From an uncultured Phascolarctobacterium sp. (GTDB lineage: Bacteria > Bacillota > Negativicutes > Acidaminococcales > Acidaminococcaceae), in the NCBI RefSeq assembly GCF_900770955.1, contig NZ_CAAGLX010000019.1:1-39417 (forward strand): a stretch of 39,417 bases of DNA, given 5' to 3'. The position numbers were made by a program, and so were the translations under genes. This document shows, piece after piece, positions 7,419 to 14,420 of the stretch. The stretch's first letter is position 1, and every line of letters starts with the position of its first letter. The notes under the pieces are model-generated. The model ran no database searches. It worked only from the letters and a program-made list of their open reading frames with translations, and was not told the DNA's origin.

Positions 7419-7700
7419 ATGAAGAAACGATATTTAATTACCTATGATTTAAACTCTAAAGGACAAGACTATGATAATGTAATTAAAGCTATTAAAGACG
7501 CTAGTGATGGTTGCTGGGCTACTTATTGGAAATCATCTTTTTTAATCCGTAGCAATCATTCTACCGCAAACGAAATATTTGAAACGATTAAGCCATATCT
7601 TGATCCTAACGACCGTTTGATAATTATGGAAGTTACCTCTAACTATCAAGGTTGGCTAAATGAAAAACAATGGGAATATGTCAATAACACTATTTTTTAG
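7419..7700 (+). CDS. Stand-alone Cas2/SinR-like ferredoxin-fold protein
   Basis: A 93-residue protein starting MKKRYLITYDLNSKGQDYDN. The beta1 strand ends in Asp (YDL, Asp 10), then come a helix with basic residues, a second strand CWATYWKSSFLIRS, and a DPNDRLIIMEV strand. This is the layout of Cas2-fold proteins and of the short phage/plasmid proteins often annotated 'SinR family'. No CRISPR array or Cas1 is present in the window. It is one of the few + strand genes inside the - strand early operon and is AT-richer than its neighbours, so it looks like inserted cargo. An AAAGGA site is 9-10 bases before the ATG. Nuclease, toxin (VapD-like) or anti-phage roles are all possible. Confidence 0.6.
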   Translation: MKKRYLITYDLNSKGQDYDNVIKAIKDASDGCWATYWKSSFLIRSNHSTANEIFETIKPYLDPNDRLIIMEVTSNYQGWLNEKQWEYVNNTIF

Positions 7701-7911
7701 GATTACTAATACTTTCGGCATTATTTAACTCGGTAACGGTTTTTTCGTTAACGCCATAACTACTATATTTAATTGATAACTCAACTTCTGTGTTAAGTAT
7801 TTTTACACCTGCGCTCGTAACTAAAACCATAGTTTCGGGCGCATATTTTTTTGCTAAAAGCTCAATTACAGGTTTTATACTTTCGTATAATTCTTTTTTC
7901 TCTTTATTCAT
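7690..7911 (-). CDS. Hypothetical phage protein
   Basis: A 73-residue protein starting MNKEKKELYESIKPVIELLAKKYAPETMV. It has one amphipathic helix followed by short predicted strands (MVLVTSAGVKIL, EVELSIKYSSYG). No family is recognised. Its end overlaps the convergent Cas2-like gene by 11 bp, and its ATG overlaps the stop of the small membrane protein upstream (ATGAATAA), so it is translated from the early operon. Confidence 0.55.
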   Translation of the reverse strand: MNKEKKELYESIKPVIELLAKKYAPETMVLVTSAGVKILNTEVELSIKYSSYGVNEKTVTELNNAESISNPKK

Positions 7912-8017
7912 TCTCGCTCTCTCCTTTCAGAACCCACCGCAGCGCAAGTACAATAGCCAGTGCCAAGCAGATGATTCCCACCGTATTACAGATTAATTCA
8001 GTGATTTGCATATCCAT
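7904..8017 (-). CDS. Small single-span membrane protein (37 aa)
   Basis: Short frame MDMQITELICNTVG followed by one hydrophobic span IICLALAIVLALRWVL and a charged tail KGESENE. AAGGAGG lies 13 bases before the ATG, and the stop overlaps the next start, so coupling supports that it is real. Small membrane proteins are common in phage early operons. Function unknown. Confidence 0.55.
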   Translation of the reverse strand: MDMQITELICNTVGIICLALAIVLALRWVLKGESENE

Positions 8018-8025
8018 TAACTCAA

Positions 8026-8397
8026 CTACACCTCCTTTTCTTCTACACCGATTTGGGCTTTTATATAGGCGATAGTCTTGTACAGATAATCAACATCACC
8101 GCTATCACGCCACATATTCAGATTGAAATGCACGGCAGTCATAAAGAACTGGTTTTCTACCGCTTGGTTTGTATCCTCAACAACTTCATTTTCTTTAACC
8201 AGTTTGTCGATATACCAGCGGGCTTTTTTCAGGTCCTCAACACCATTCTTCTGGCCCCAGCGCCACAGATACTTGATGGCATTAGCGGTGCAAACAGCAT
8301 CAAGGCCTTTAAGATTAATCGTGGCAGCCGCCAACGCGTCGATGCACTCAACACCGCCTTGGGTGTAGTGCTTGGGATGGTTTACATTGTCAGTCAT
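8026..8397 (-). CDS. DUF3310 protein (phage nucleotide-kinase-like)
   Basis: A 123-residue protein with the DUF3310 signature at its N-terminus, NHPKHYTQGGVECIDAL (6-22), then AIKYLWRWGQKNGVEDLKKA and RWYIDKLV. The domain is shared with T7 gp1.7, a nucleotide kinase, so a role in nucleotide metabolism of the infecting phage is plausible. Direct activity of this short form is not established. It lies in the replication operon, overlapping the next upstream frame by 1 bp. Confidence 0.8.
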   Translation of the reverse strand: MTDNVNHPKHYTQGGVECIDALAAATINLKGLDAVCTANAIKYLWRWGQKNGVEDLKKARWYIDKLVKENEVVEDTNQAVENQFFMTAVHFNLNMWRDSGDVDYLYKTIAYIKAQIGVEEKEV

Positions 8398-8588
8398 TAT
8401 TTATGCCCCCTTATCCATTTCTCATGTCTTGCGGCAGTTCCGGCTGTCGCTAAATTCTTGAAGTTGGCCTGTCTTTTAGCTTCCAACACTCTGTATTGCT
8501 CAGCTTTCCATTCGCTAAATGCATTGCAGATAGCATGGCAGCCTATGTTTCTTACTTCGCATCCTCTGCAGGGTGATTTTCCTACCAT
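8397..8588 (-). CDS. Small cysteine-rich phage protein
   Basis: A 63-residue protein with a CRGC pair and an IGCHAICNAF motif near the N-terminus (about 7-23) followed by a charged helical tail. This CxxC...GCHxxC layout is recurrent in early regions of Firmicute phages without an assigned function. It overlaps the neighbouring zinc-ribbon gene by 7 bp. Confidence 0.6.
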   Translation of the reverse strand: MVGKSPCRGCEVRNIGCHAICNAFSEWKAEQYRVLEAKRQANFKNLATAGTAARHEKWIRGHK

Positions 8589-8773
8589 TTTTTCTTTGCC
8601 CCTTCTTCCTTTACCAGCTTGCCGTCTTTATGTGCCCGCCGTGCAATCTTTGCTTTATCATCACTGCTGAACGCAAGGCATGCAGGGCAGATAGTAATAA
8701 TTTCAGCGGGATTAAAGTAGTAGCGGTTGCAGCTGCCGTTCTCCTGCCCGCACACTTGGCATTTACGTTTCAT
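8582..8773 (-). CDS. Small zinc-ribbon phage protein
   Basis: A 63-residue protein, MKRKCQVCGQENGSCNRYYF. Cysteines at CQVCG and CPACL form a four-Cys zinc ribbon, and the tail is lysine-rich (KLVKEEGAKKKW). It is overlapped by the downstream Cys-rich gene. A nucleic-acid-binding role is likely, but no specific family is recognised. Confidence 0.6.
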   Translation of the reverse strand: MKRKCQVCGQENGSCNRYYFNPAEIITICPACLAFSSDDKAKIARRAHKDGKLVKEEGAKKKW

Positions 8774-8783
8774 CTACTCATCT

Positions 8784-9089
8784 CTAAAACAATTCTTCTT
8801 TCGGTAACACGAACCAATACTCTCCCAATGGGCTAGGTGGTTGGTACATCCATTTATAACCGTGCTCCTTGCAGTACATAATCAAGGTATCAGATGCCAG
8901 ACAGTTGATAAAGCGCCCGCTTTTTCTGTGCTGCTTTGCTATAGGCTCGAACTTTTCACGCATTTCATCGGCAGTATAGTGTTCAAGAGCACGGCGACCA
9001 TTGAATATAATGTGTGATGCAAGATTTTCCGCGTGCCAGTATTTTCCTCTACGCTTTAGCGATGCTTCTACTTCTTCAGTCCACTCCAT
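8784..9089 (-). CDS. Hypothetical phage protein
   Basis: A 101-residue protein, MEWTEEVEASLKRRGKYWHAE. It is rich in Trp, Tyr and His, with a central helical part (ALEHYTADEMREKFEPIAKQ) and a C-terminal part ending LPKEELF. No domain is recognised. It overlaps the end of the upstream zinc-finger gene by 14 bp, so it belongs to the same operon. Confidence 0.55.
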   Translation of the reverse strand: MEWTEEVEASLKRRGKYWHAENLASHIIFNGRRALEHYTADEMREKFEPIAKQHRKSGRFINCLASDTLIMYCKEHGYKWMYQPPSPLGEYWFVLPKEELF

Positions 9090-9495
9090 GCTCCACCTCC
9101 CTCAATCTGCTGTAGCCGCATTTCGTCGGCGTGTTCAAGCACCTATCTTCACAATTTTCACGCTCATAGCAATCTAAACAGCACATCCCATGCCTGCTTT
9201 TATAACAACAATTAGCAGGAAAAGGACACTTCAACGCCAGCAGTGCTTTATTTTTTGCTCTAATCGCTTCCCCCTCCGCCTTTTTAGCTTCTGCTGTCCT
9301 GCGGCGCTCCTTCAAGATACAACCACAACTCTTTTTACCACCACGCAAACTATCACTATAAGCTTCGCAGGTGTTACCACAGTCACATTTGCACAGCCAT
9401 AGAGGTGTTTTCTTTAGTGCTGTCTTTCGGGGAAGCTCTTTGATAACTATCAGCCGGCCAAAACGTTGCCCTGTTAAATCTACTTTTGCACTCAT
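9076..9495 (-). CDS. Phage zinc-finger protein with 'DLTGQRFGRL' domain
   Basis: A 139-residue protein. The N-terminus, DLTGQRFGRLIVIKEL followed by WLCKCDCGN and KSCGC, is the zinc-binding module found at the front of many phage HNH or AP2-type DNA-binding proteins. A Lys/Arg/Ala helix links it to a second Cys-rich half (CPFPANCC, CCLDCYERENCEDRC). No HNH catalytic triad is seen, so it is more likely a DNA-binding or adaptor protein than a nuclease. It lies between the dnaC-like gene and a hypothetical gene. Confidence 0.65.
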   Translation of the reverse strand: MSAKVDLTGQRFGRLIVIKELPRKTALKKTPLWLCKCDCGNTCEAYSDSLRGGKKSCGCILKERRRTAEAKKAEGEAIRAKNKALLALKCPFPANCCYKSRHGMCCLDCYERENCEDRCLNTPTKCGYSRLREVEHGVD

Positions 9496-9507
9496 TTTTC
9501 TGCCTCC

Positions 9508-10347
9508 CTACAGCCCCAGAAGCTCATTCATGCTTCTGAAATCAGCTGCTACCTTCTGGCGGCGACGGCTCTTGCCGGTTACTTCTACCGGATGGCACAT
9601 CTCCAGCACTCTGTCATAGATACGGCTGTTGCCGATGCTGTCGGGCTTTTTGATTTCGTCTATACTCAGGTTGGTTGTAATAATCATAGGCAGCTTCGCT
9701 CTATACCGCGCATCAATCACGTTGAATACCTGCTCCTGAGCGTATTCGCTCCGGCGTTCGGCTCCCAAATCATCCAAAACCAACAGGTCGAACTGATTGA
9801 AGCTGTCAATATAGGCTTGTTTTTCCTCAATGCTCCACAATGTATTGAGTACCCGCGCAAAGTTGGTCATCAGGCAGGTCCTGCCGGAGTCTATCAGCGC
9901 ATTGGCGATGCAGGCAGCAGCAAAGGTTTTGCCGGTTCCCACACCACCATACAGCAGCAGGCCTTTCCCCTGTTCCCGGAACTGTGCGAAATTGGCAACG
10001 TAATTTTTAGCAGCTCTCATTATGCGCGGGTCCGCACCATCATCAGCTGCAAAGTTCCAATGCTGCATATCGCTTTCAAGGAAACTTGCTCTGCGGTGCT
10101 GTTTGATGCGCTCCTGTTGCTTTGCAGCTTTACGCCGCTTTTCTTCTGCTGCCAGTTCTTCGGATCTGCACCGGCAGAGGCACGGAACCACCTTGACCAT
10201 ACCAAGAAATTTGCCACGGAATTCTTTCGGCGTATGGCATTTGCCGCAGTACAGCAGGCCATTTTCTATATAGTCAGCAGCAGTTTCAGGCACGTTGGCC
10301 GCAGTCTTCCGCTCTGCCATCGCCACGATTTCAAGTAAACCGTCCAT
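9508..10347 (-). CDS. dnaC: DnaC/IstB-type helicase loader ATPase
   Basis: AAA+ ATPase that would load the host replicative helicase at the phage origin. The 279-residue protein has an N-terminal Cys cluster (LLYCGKCHTPKEF, CLCRC), a Walker A GGVGTGKTFAAA near 134-145 and a Walker B LLVLDDLGAE near 187-196, then sensor motif ITTNLS and an arginine-containing RIYDRVLEMC. These are standard DnaC-family features. It follows the replication initiator gene by 12 bp, the usual initiator-loader pair of Firmicute phages. Confidence 0.92.
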   Translation of the reverse strand: MDGLLEIVAMAERKTAANVPETAADYIENGLLYCGKCHTPKEFRGKFLGMVKVVPCLCRCRSEELAAEEKRRKAAKQQERIKQHRRASFLESDMQHWNFAADDGADPRIMRAAKNYVANFAQFREQGKGLLLYGGVGTGKTFAAACIANALIDSGRTCLMTNFARVLNTLWSIEEKQAYIDSFNQFDLLVLDDLGAERRSEYAQEQVFNVIDARYRAKLPMIITTNLSIDEIKKPDSIGNSRIYDRVLEMCHPVEVTGKSRRRQKVAADFRSMNELLGL

Positions 10348-10359
10348 GTTCTCACCTTC

Positions 10360-11115
10360 TTAAAAGTATTTATCCAAATCAGTCATATCTTCGCCGCCTG
10401 CAGTCTTGGCAGCAGGCTTATCACGCCTTGCCCAATTACGGATAGTAGCAAGGTGATTTTTGTAGCTTTTACCGCTTGATGCCATATATTCAGACAGGCG
10501 CTGTATACGCTGGTCCCAATCAGCAGGGAATTCAGTCTTCAGCTTCTCCAGGTCATCATCAGACAGCAACACGTTTTGATATTCGCCGTGTTTATGGCGG
10601 GGGGATTTTTTAGATATACTCTTATTCTTATCTATATCTATATCTATATCTTCTTCTAGTGCGTTACCTTGCGTTACTGTAACGTTACATGTAACGTTAC
10701 TTTCACCGTCAAGTTGTCCCGCTGCAAGCAGCTTTTGCTTTTCCCGGTGCTTCGCAACCCTTGCCCGCGTCTGCTCTCTGATTTCTGTCAGCCTGTCCGT
10801 GCTCTGGTACTTCTCCCAGCTTGACAGGAAAATCATGTTGTTGATAATCTCTATCATGCCAAACTGTTCAAAGGTCTTCAGCGCAAGCCTTACAGTCGAT
10901 ATAGGCTTATTAAACTGCGTGGCCAGCATTTCGTCCGTATATGGGATTTCCTTTGTCAGATAGATAAAGCCGCCATCGTTGACGTTACCTGCAAGGCAAA
11001 GCAGCTGCACCCACATCAGCAGAAGGCTGTCACCCTCCGGCATGCTGCCAATCTGTTTAATCTTGCGGTTGTCGAACATATCAACAGCAATTTTTATCCA
11101 TTTCACGTCCGCCAC
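10360..11115 (-). CDS. Phage replisome organizer / replication initiator
   Basis: A 251-residue initiator with an N-terminal winged-helix domain typical of phage replisome organizers: VKWIKIAVDMFDNRKIKQI and IPYTDEMLATQFNKPISTVRLAL. The C-terminal part, WDQRIQRLSEYMASSGKSYKNH...WARRD, resembles the C-terminal region of such initiators. Between them is a low-complexity linker, including VTCNVTVTQGNALEEDIDIDID, whose DNA carries an iteron-like array and an AT-rich repeat. This suggests that the origin lies inside the gene, as in lambda O. The partner loader is encoded directly downstream. Confidence 0.85.
   Translation of the reverse strand: MADVKWIKIAVDMFDNRKIKQIGSMPEGDSLLLMWVQLLCLAGNVNDGGFIYLTKEIPYTDEMLATQFNKPISTVRLALKTFEQFGMIEIINNMIFLSSWEKYQSTDRLTEIREQTRARVAKHREKQKLLAAGQLDGESNVTCNVTVTQGNALEEDIDIDIDKNKSISKKSPRHKHGEYQNVLLSDDDLEKLKTEFPADWDQRIQRLSEYMASSGKSYKNHLATIRNWARRDKPAAKTAGGEDMTDLDKYF
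10630..10700. other. Candidate prophage replication origin (iterons plus AT-rich repeat)
   Basis: CGTTAC occurs four times in the same direction at 10662, 10672, 10683 and 10695, and two copies sit in perfect 10-bp palindromes GTAACGTTAC (10679-10688 and 10691-10700). Directly beside them is an AT-rich tract of TATCTA/ATCTAT repeats (about 10630-10650). Spacing of about one helical turn and an adjacent easily melted tract match phage origins that lie inside the initiator gene. Confidence 0.5.
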
Positions 11116-11119
11116 TTTA

Positions 11120-11668
11120 TCAGCTCCCTTTCCATGCCGCTTTGATTATATCCAGTTCCCATGGCGGTAAGGTCTCAACGCCCACGATTTTAGCCTCTGA
11201 CACAACACTGTCTATCAATCTTGACATCTCGGCTGTTGTATAGGTACTGCTGCCATAATATGCTATAAGACTGGTATATTCTCCGTGTTGGTCAATAGTG
11301 TCTGTCAACCAGCCCAGTCCATTACCGCCCCATCGCGTCGAGAACTGTGGCACTGAAGAAGTAAGCATCTCTAAAGTTGTGAAACTGCCAACCTCACGTA
11401 TATTTTTCTGATATACTACCGTTTTCGGTGCATTGATTTTTTCACCAATTTTATGGCACAGTTCCCAACAATAGTTGTTAGCTCTGAGACCTCTTTTTTC
11501 TTTTTTAGGTTCAATGGATATCGTATATGGCTTTTTATCGCCCTGCATTGCGTTTAGCAGCTCGAAAACGTCTTGCCTATACCAACTATCAAGCGCCACC
11601 GTAAACTCTACTGTAGCGCCCATACAGGCTACGTCAGCTATATGTTTAATCTGCGCTTTCATCGTCAT
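11120..11668 (-). CDS. Conserved phage protein of unknown function
   Basis: A 182-residue protein read from MTMKAQIKHIADV (a second ATG two codons later is equally possible). Recognisable blocks are EKRGLRANNYCWELCHKIGE, a WGGNGLGWLTDTID segment and YYGSSTYTTAEMSRLIDSVV. This block order is common in early regions of Firmicute phages, in the neighbourhood of annealing and replication proteins, without an established activity. The RANNYCWxLC segment superficially recalls NinB-like recombination proteins, but I would not assign that. The start overlaps the small Cys protein gene upstream by 23 bp. Confidence 0.65.
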   Translation of the reverse strand: MTMKAQIKHIADVACMGATVEFTVALDSWYRQDVFELLNAMQGDKKPYTISIEPKKEKRGLRANNYCWELCHKIGEKINAPKTVVYQKNIREVGSFTTLEMLTSSVPQFSTRWGGNGLGWLTDTIDQHGEYTSLIAYYGSSTYTTAEMSRLIDSVVSEAKIVGVETLPPWELDIIKAAWKGS

Positions 11669-11816
11669 TTCTCTTTTCAAGTAAAATTCTGCCGCATCCC
11701 TTGCAAATTTTTCCCGGCGTGCCGTCGTTGCTGTGCATGCAGTAAGAGCAACGGTAAGCAAAGCTCAAAGCTCCGTGGTAATAGTTTTTGATTTTAGCAT
11801 AATCTTGACTTTTCAA
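11646..11816 (-). CDS. Small zinc-ribbon phage protein (TTG start)
   Basis: A 56-residue protein read from a TTG at 11816 preceded by AAGGGGGG. No ATG lies at a sensible position, and a longer frame would overlap the upstream HNH gene. It carries CSYC and CKGC cysteine pairs (zinc ribbon) and a charged tail EKRNDDESAD. It overlaps the downstream phage gene. Function unknown. Confidence 0.5.
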   Translation of the reverse strand: MKSQDYAKIKNYYHGALSFAYRCSYCMHSNDGTPGKICKGCGRILLEKRNDDESAD

Positions 11817-11829
11817 AGCTTCACCCCCC

Positions 11830-12120
11830 TTACAAATAGTTCTTGCCAACTTCCGCCATCCACAAAACATAACCGCTTTTGGTGCCGTACCGGTCCATGT
11901 AGCACGATTGTGCGAACCGCTTATAGCGCAAGTCTACGTCATGGCGCTGGTGGGGGCTGTACGCCCCCCGATGATGCTCAGCGCACAGCCAGATAGTAAG
12001 CCCTAAGCGGTCTGCTATCTTGCGCCCCGCCGTACCATGGATTACATGGTGGCGTTCCAGGTTCAACGTAGTACCGCAGCAGAAGCACTCTTTTCTGTCC
12101 TGCAGTATGCTCTTTCTCAT
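11830..12120 (-). CDS. HNH-like / NinG-like phage protein
   Basis: A 96-residue protein started at MRKSILQDRKECFCC. A CFCCG pair, an ERHHVIHG His cluster and a LCAEHHRGAY His pair are the spacing of a beta-beta-alpha-metal (HNH-type) centre. The tail HDVDLRYKRFAQSCYMDRYG is typical of a small phage protein family encoded beside annealing proteins. A structure-specific nuclease acting in recombination is likely but not shown. The start overlaps the annealing-protein gene by 4 bp. Confidence 0.6.
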   Translation of the reverse strand: MRKSILQDRKECFCCGTTLNLERHHVIHGTAGRKIADRLGLTIWLCAEHHRGAYSPHQRHDVDLRYKRFAQSCYMDRYGTKSGYVLWMAEVGKNYL

Positions 12121-12770
12121 ACATCCGCCCGCTTTCTGAGGCTGTTCATGCTTTGCGCCCATTGCGCTGCAGTGATGTCTTGCAGCTTGCTGAGCTTATA
12201 GCCTTGCACAATGCTGTCTACAGCAACGCCTTTTTGTTTTGCCAACGTCTGCAGTTGCCCCAGCTGATAGCTGGTTACTTTTTCATTGCGCTTCACGTCC
12301 TTCGGCTGGACGGCTGCCTGTGCCTCGGTTCTGCGGCTTTCTCCATACTTGCTGTCCCAAAAGCCACGATACACATCAGCAGCAACGCCGATGCACTTCA
12401 TGGCGTTGCCCAGCGCGTCGGTAAGGCACATTTTATAGGCTTCATCATTAGGAACAAGCCCGTTTTTGTTTTTCTCTACGATGAAGTCACCGCCGCAGCC
12501 GTAAACCGGTTCGCTCCAGCCTTCTCCATCGTGATACATAAGCGCAACAGTCAGGAACAATAAAATCTGTCCGTCACCGCACTGGAACGTCTTTTCATCG
12601 GCGATGTTAAACTTCCAGCCAATACCGCACGGTCCGAAAACCGAAGTCATGGCTTCAATCTTCCACTGCGGATTAATGTCGCTTTTGCCTTTTAAGTTGC
12701 CGCCCTGTATAGGTTTGATGGCTTCGGCAGGCGGTGTAGTAAGCTGATTATAGATTTGCATGTTATCCAT
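12117..12770 (-). CDS. Single-strand annealing protein (Rad52/Sak-like, DUF1071-type)
   Basis: Probable recombinase that anneals complementary single strands during phage recombination. The 217-residue protein has the recurrent core LKGKSDINPQWKIEAMTSVF, FGPCGIGWKF, then YGCGGDFIV and DEAYKMCLTDALGNAMKCIG with VAADVYRG, an arrangement found in phage Sak/DUF1071 recombinases. A short linker and a helical C-terminal region follow. Neighbours (Gp157, HNH protein, SSB in the operon) fit a recombination module. The exact subfamily is not certain from sequence alone. Confidence 0.65.
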   Translation of the reverse strand: MDNMQIYNQLTTPPAEAIKPIQGGNLKGKSDINPQWKIEAMTSVFGPCGIGWKFNIADEKTFQCGDGQILLFLTVALMYHDGEGWSEPVYGCGGDFIVEKNKNGLVPNDEAYKMCLTDALGNAMKCIGVAADVYRGFWDSKYGESRRTEAQAAVQPKDVKRNEKVTSYQLGQLQTLAKQKGVAVDSIVQGYKLSKLQDITAAQWAQSMNSLRKRADV

Positions 12771-12781
12771 GATTGACCGCC

Positions 12782-13273
12782 TTATTTAATCTGCAGGTTC
12801 TGGCGCTGTACCAGTTCGCAGCCCGGTACAGTTTCACCGGCCTTGATAGCCTTTTTGACTGCAACCTTGTCCAGTTCAGGATCTTTGAATTTAAGGAATT
12901 CTTCCGGAACATCGCCAATGCACTTTGCGTCAAACTCTACCGCTTCGCTTTTGCGGAAGCTCATGGCAACTTTCGCAGTTTCAAACTTTTTGCCGTTCAG
13001 GTAACGGCCCAGAAAACCTCTAAGGCTTTCCGCTTTGGCCTTGGCTGCCTTTTCACGTTCTGCGAAAGCGTTCTTCTGCACTTTCAACGCTTCTGCGTCT
13101 GCCAACAGGTTTTTATACCAGCAGCCCAGGTTCTCGATCTTCTTGTCGCGCTCCATTTCAAGAGCTGCGATTGCTTCAAGGTCGATGATTTCGCCGCTTT
13201 CTGTATCTACAACACGGCTTTCGTCCAACTTGACGCAGGCCGCCAGCCTTTCGTCTATATCAAACAGTTTCAT
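12782..13273 (-). CDS. Siphovirus Gp157-family protein
   Basis: A 163-residue, mostly helical protein. The N-terminal LFDIDERLAACV, a long coiled-coil-like stretch (about 45-95, rich in Lys/Ala/Glu), and the C-terminal GRYLNGKKFETAKVAMSFRKS with FLKFKDPELDKVAVKKAIKAG are the layout of the Siphovirus Gp157 family, named after a Streptococcus thermophilus phage protein linked to phage resistance when expressed from the host. The molecular role is unknown. It lies directly before the annealing protein gene. Confidence 0.8.
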   Translation of the reverse strand: MKLFDIDERLAACVKLDESRVVDTESGEIIDLEAIAALEMERDKKIENLGCWYKNLLADAEALKVQKNAFAEREKAAKAKAESLRGFLGRYLNGKKFETAKVAMSFRKSEAVEFDAKCIGDVPEEFLKFKDPELDKVAVKKAIKAGETVPGCELVQRQNLQIK

Positions 13274-13274
13274 G

Positions 13275-13436
13275 CTATGCCTCCTTTAAACTTACGTTGT
13301 TCACAATGTTCTGCAGCTCCCGGGTGGTAAGTCCGGCGAACTGGTCCATGTTAAACATTTCTTTGGTGATGCCTTTTGCAAGCAGCTGATTCTGGAAGTA
13401 GTCCATTGTCAGGCCGTCATAATCTCTTTCGCTCAT
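13275..13436 (-). CDS. Small phage protein (53 aa)
   Basis: Short frame MSERDYDGLTMDYFQNQLLA to VNNVSLKEA, all helical and polar, with no Cys. The ATG overlaps the LysM gene stop (ATGA), and its own last codons contain the AAGGAGG site for the Gp157 gene. These couplings on both sides make it a real gene. No function is recognised. Confidence 0.6.
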   Translation of the reverse strand: MSERDYDGLTMDYFQNQLLAKGITKEMFNMDQFAGLTTRELQNIVNNVSLKEA

Positions 13437-13696
13437 TTGCGCACCTCAATGGGAATCAGCACAATGTCCCCCGGTTGCAGCGTGCCCTTAATGTTGCTAA
13501 TCTCCCGAGCATAGTGAATGACCTCTCTAACGTCTCTGCTGTCGCCCTCGCGCTCCATTACAGAGCCCACCAAATGCCAGAGCGTGTCGCCCTCTCCGGC
13601 GGTTGTCTTGACAACAAATTTATCAACCGGGCGTGTTGAGTCCCATGCAGCCCAAACGCAGCAGGCTGCGAGCAAAATCATAAGTAACTTTTTCAT
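13433..13696 (-). CDS. Exported LysM-like protein
   Basis: An 87-residue protein starting MKKLLMILLAACCVWAAWDS, a signal peptide or anchor, followed by a LysM-like domain: VKTTAGEGDTLWHLVGSVM and ISNIKGTLQPGDIVLIPI. LysM domains bind peptidoglycan glycans, so the product probably sits on the cell wall or inner membrane face of the lysogen. An upstream in-frame GTG is less well spaced from the GAGGT site. It is unusual among early replication genes and might affect later infections, which is inference. Confidence 0.7.
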   Translation of the reverse strand: MKKLLMILLAACCVWAAWDSTRPVDKFVVKTTAGEGDTLWHLVGSVMEREGDSRDVREVIHYAREISNIKGTLQPGDIVLIPIEVRK

Positions 13697-13710
13697 GTTT
13701 CCGTACCTCA

Positions 13711-13959
13711 CTATTCTTTATACTCGCATTGACATTCCTGGTTGATCAGGTAGTCTTGCAGCGCCTGCGCTGACACATAACGGTAATTTCCGCGCGGTAC
13801 ATAACGCAGCAGCCCTGCGTCTATCTGCTCACGCAAAAATCTAGGTCCGCAATTCAGCAAAACGCATGCTTCTTTCGTGGAATAAAGCAGGCGAGTTGGT
13901 ACGTTCGCCGCTTTGCGTGTACGTTGTTCTTCTTTGGTCGGTCTTCCTGTTCTTGCCAT
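13711..13959 (-). CDS. Excisionase-like / helix-turn-helix DNA-binding protein
   Basis: An 82-residue protein with a basic N-terminus (ARTGRPTKEEQRTRK) and a MerR/excisionase-like winged helix: LYSTKEACVLLNCGPRFLREQIDAGLLRYVPRGNYR and YVSAQALQDYLI. This is the helix_turn_helix_17 form used by phage excisionases. It is the first gene of the early operon, well placed to act with the integrase, but it is separated from the integrase by the immunity region, so a purely regulatory role is also possible. Confidence 0.65.
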   Translation of the reverse strand: MARTGRPTKEEQRTRKAANVPTRLLYSTKEACVLLNCGPRFLREQIDAGLLRYVPRGNYRYVSAQALQDYLINQECQCEYKE

Positions 13960-13992
13960 GATTGAACCCTCTTTTCTTGGTAGCCTCCGTGC

Positions 13993-14022
13993 TATAATGT
14001 GATTACAGCAAGGAGGTGATTT
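13993..14022 (+). promoter_or_regulatory. Extended -10 promoter and strong ribosome site
   Basis: TGC-TATAAT (13990-13998) is an extended -10 box with no good -35 at 17 bases. AAGGAGG (14010-14016) follows, 8 bases before the ATG at 14025. Together they support the isolated + strand gene downstream. Confidence 0.55.
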
Positions 14023-14024
14023 TT

Positions 14025-14420
14025 ATGCTGGAAAAATTGTTCTTTGTTTTCCTTGGCTGGTGGTTATCAGAATTTGCCAAGGTATTTTCATCTACTGATA
14101 AAGCCAAACGACGTAATTCAACGATGCTTCTTGCACTTAAATGCGAAATTGACCGCCTCTGCACCTGTGGGATTCCAACTGCTCTTCCTTTATCACCTTG
14201 GTGGGAGACTGTAAGGCTTGAGTATTATAAATATCTTCCGGCAGAAGCACTGGCCTTCGATAAAGCCTTAATGGTTATCAAAACTTCATCACCGGAAGCA
14301 GAAAAGTGCACTAATGAGTTGACCAATTTAGCAACGCTCCTAAACAAATCAGAGCTATATTGGCAGCAGTCAATTTACCGGCTATTTCTGCTCCGTGCAA
14401 AAAGTACGCTGCAACTATGA
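14025..14420 (+). CDS. Membrane-anchored phage protein, lysogenic cargo
   Basis: A 131-residue protein starting MLEKLFFVFLGWWLSEFAKVF, an N-terminal membrane anchor, followed by a basic stretch (DKAKRRNS) and a helical cytoplasmic part with two Cys pairs. It has its own promoter and strong ribosome site and is transcribed against the early operon, so it is probably expressed in the lysogen. Its last 110 bp overlap the convergent gene at 14311. A superinfection-exclusion role is a reasonable guess by analogy. No family is recognised. Confidence 0.6.
   Translation: MLEKLFFVFLGWWLSEFAKVFSSTDKAKRRNSTMLLALKCEIDRLCTCGIPTALPLSPWWETVRLEYYKYLPAEALAFDKALMVIKTSSPEAEKCTNELTNLATLLNKSELYWQQSIYRLFLLRAKSTLQL

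Noticed and set aside
9592..10338. Long + strand open frame opposite the dnaC-like gene
   Set aside because: Shadow of the DnaC-family gene, whose ATPase motifs are complete on the other strand.
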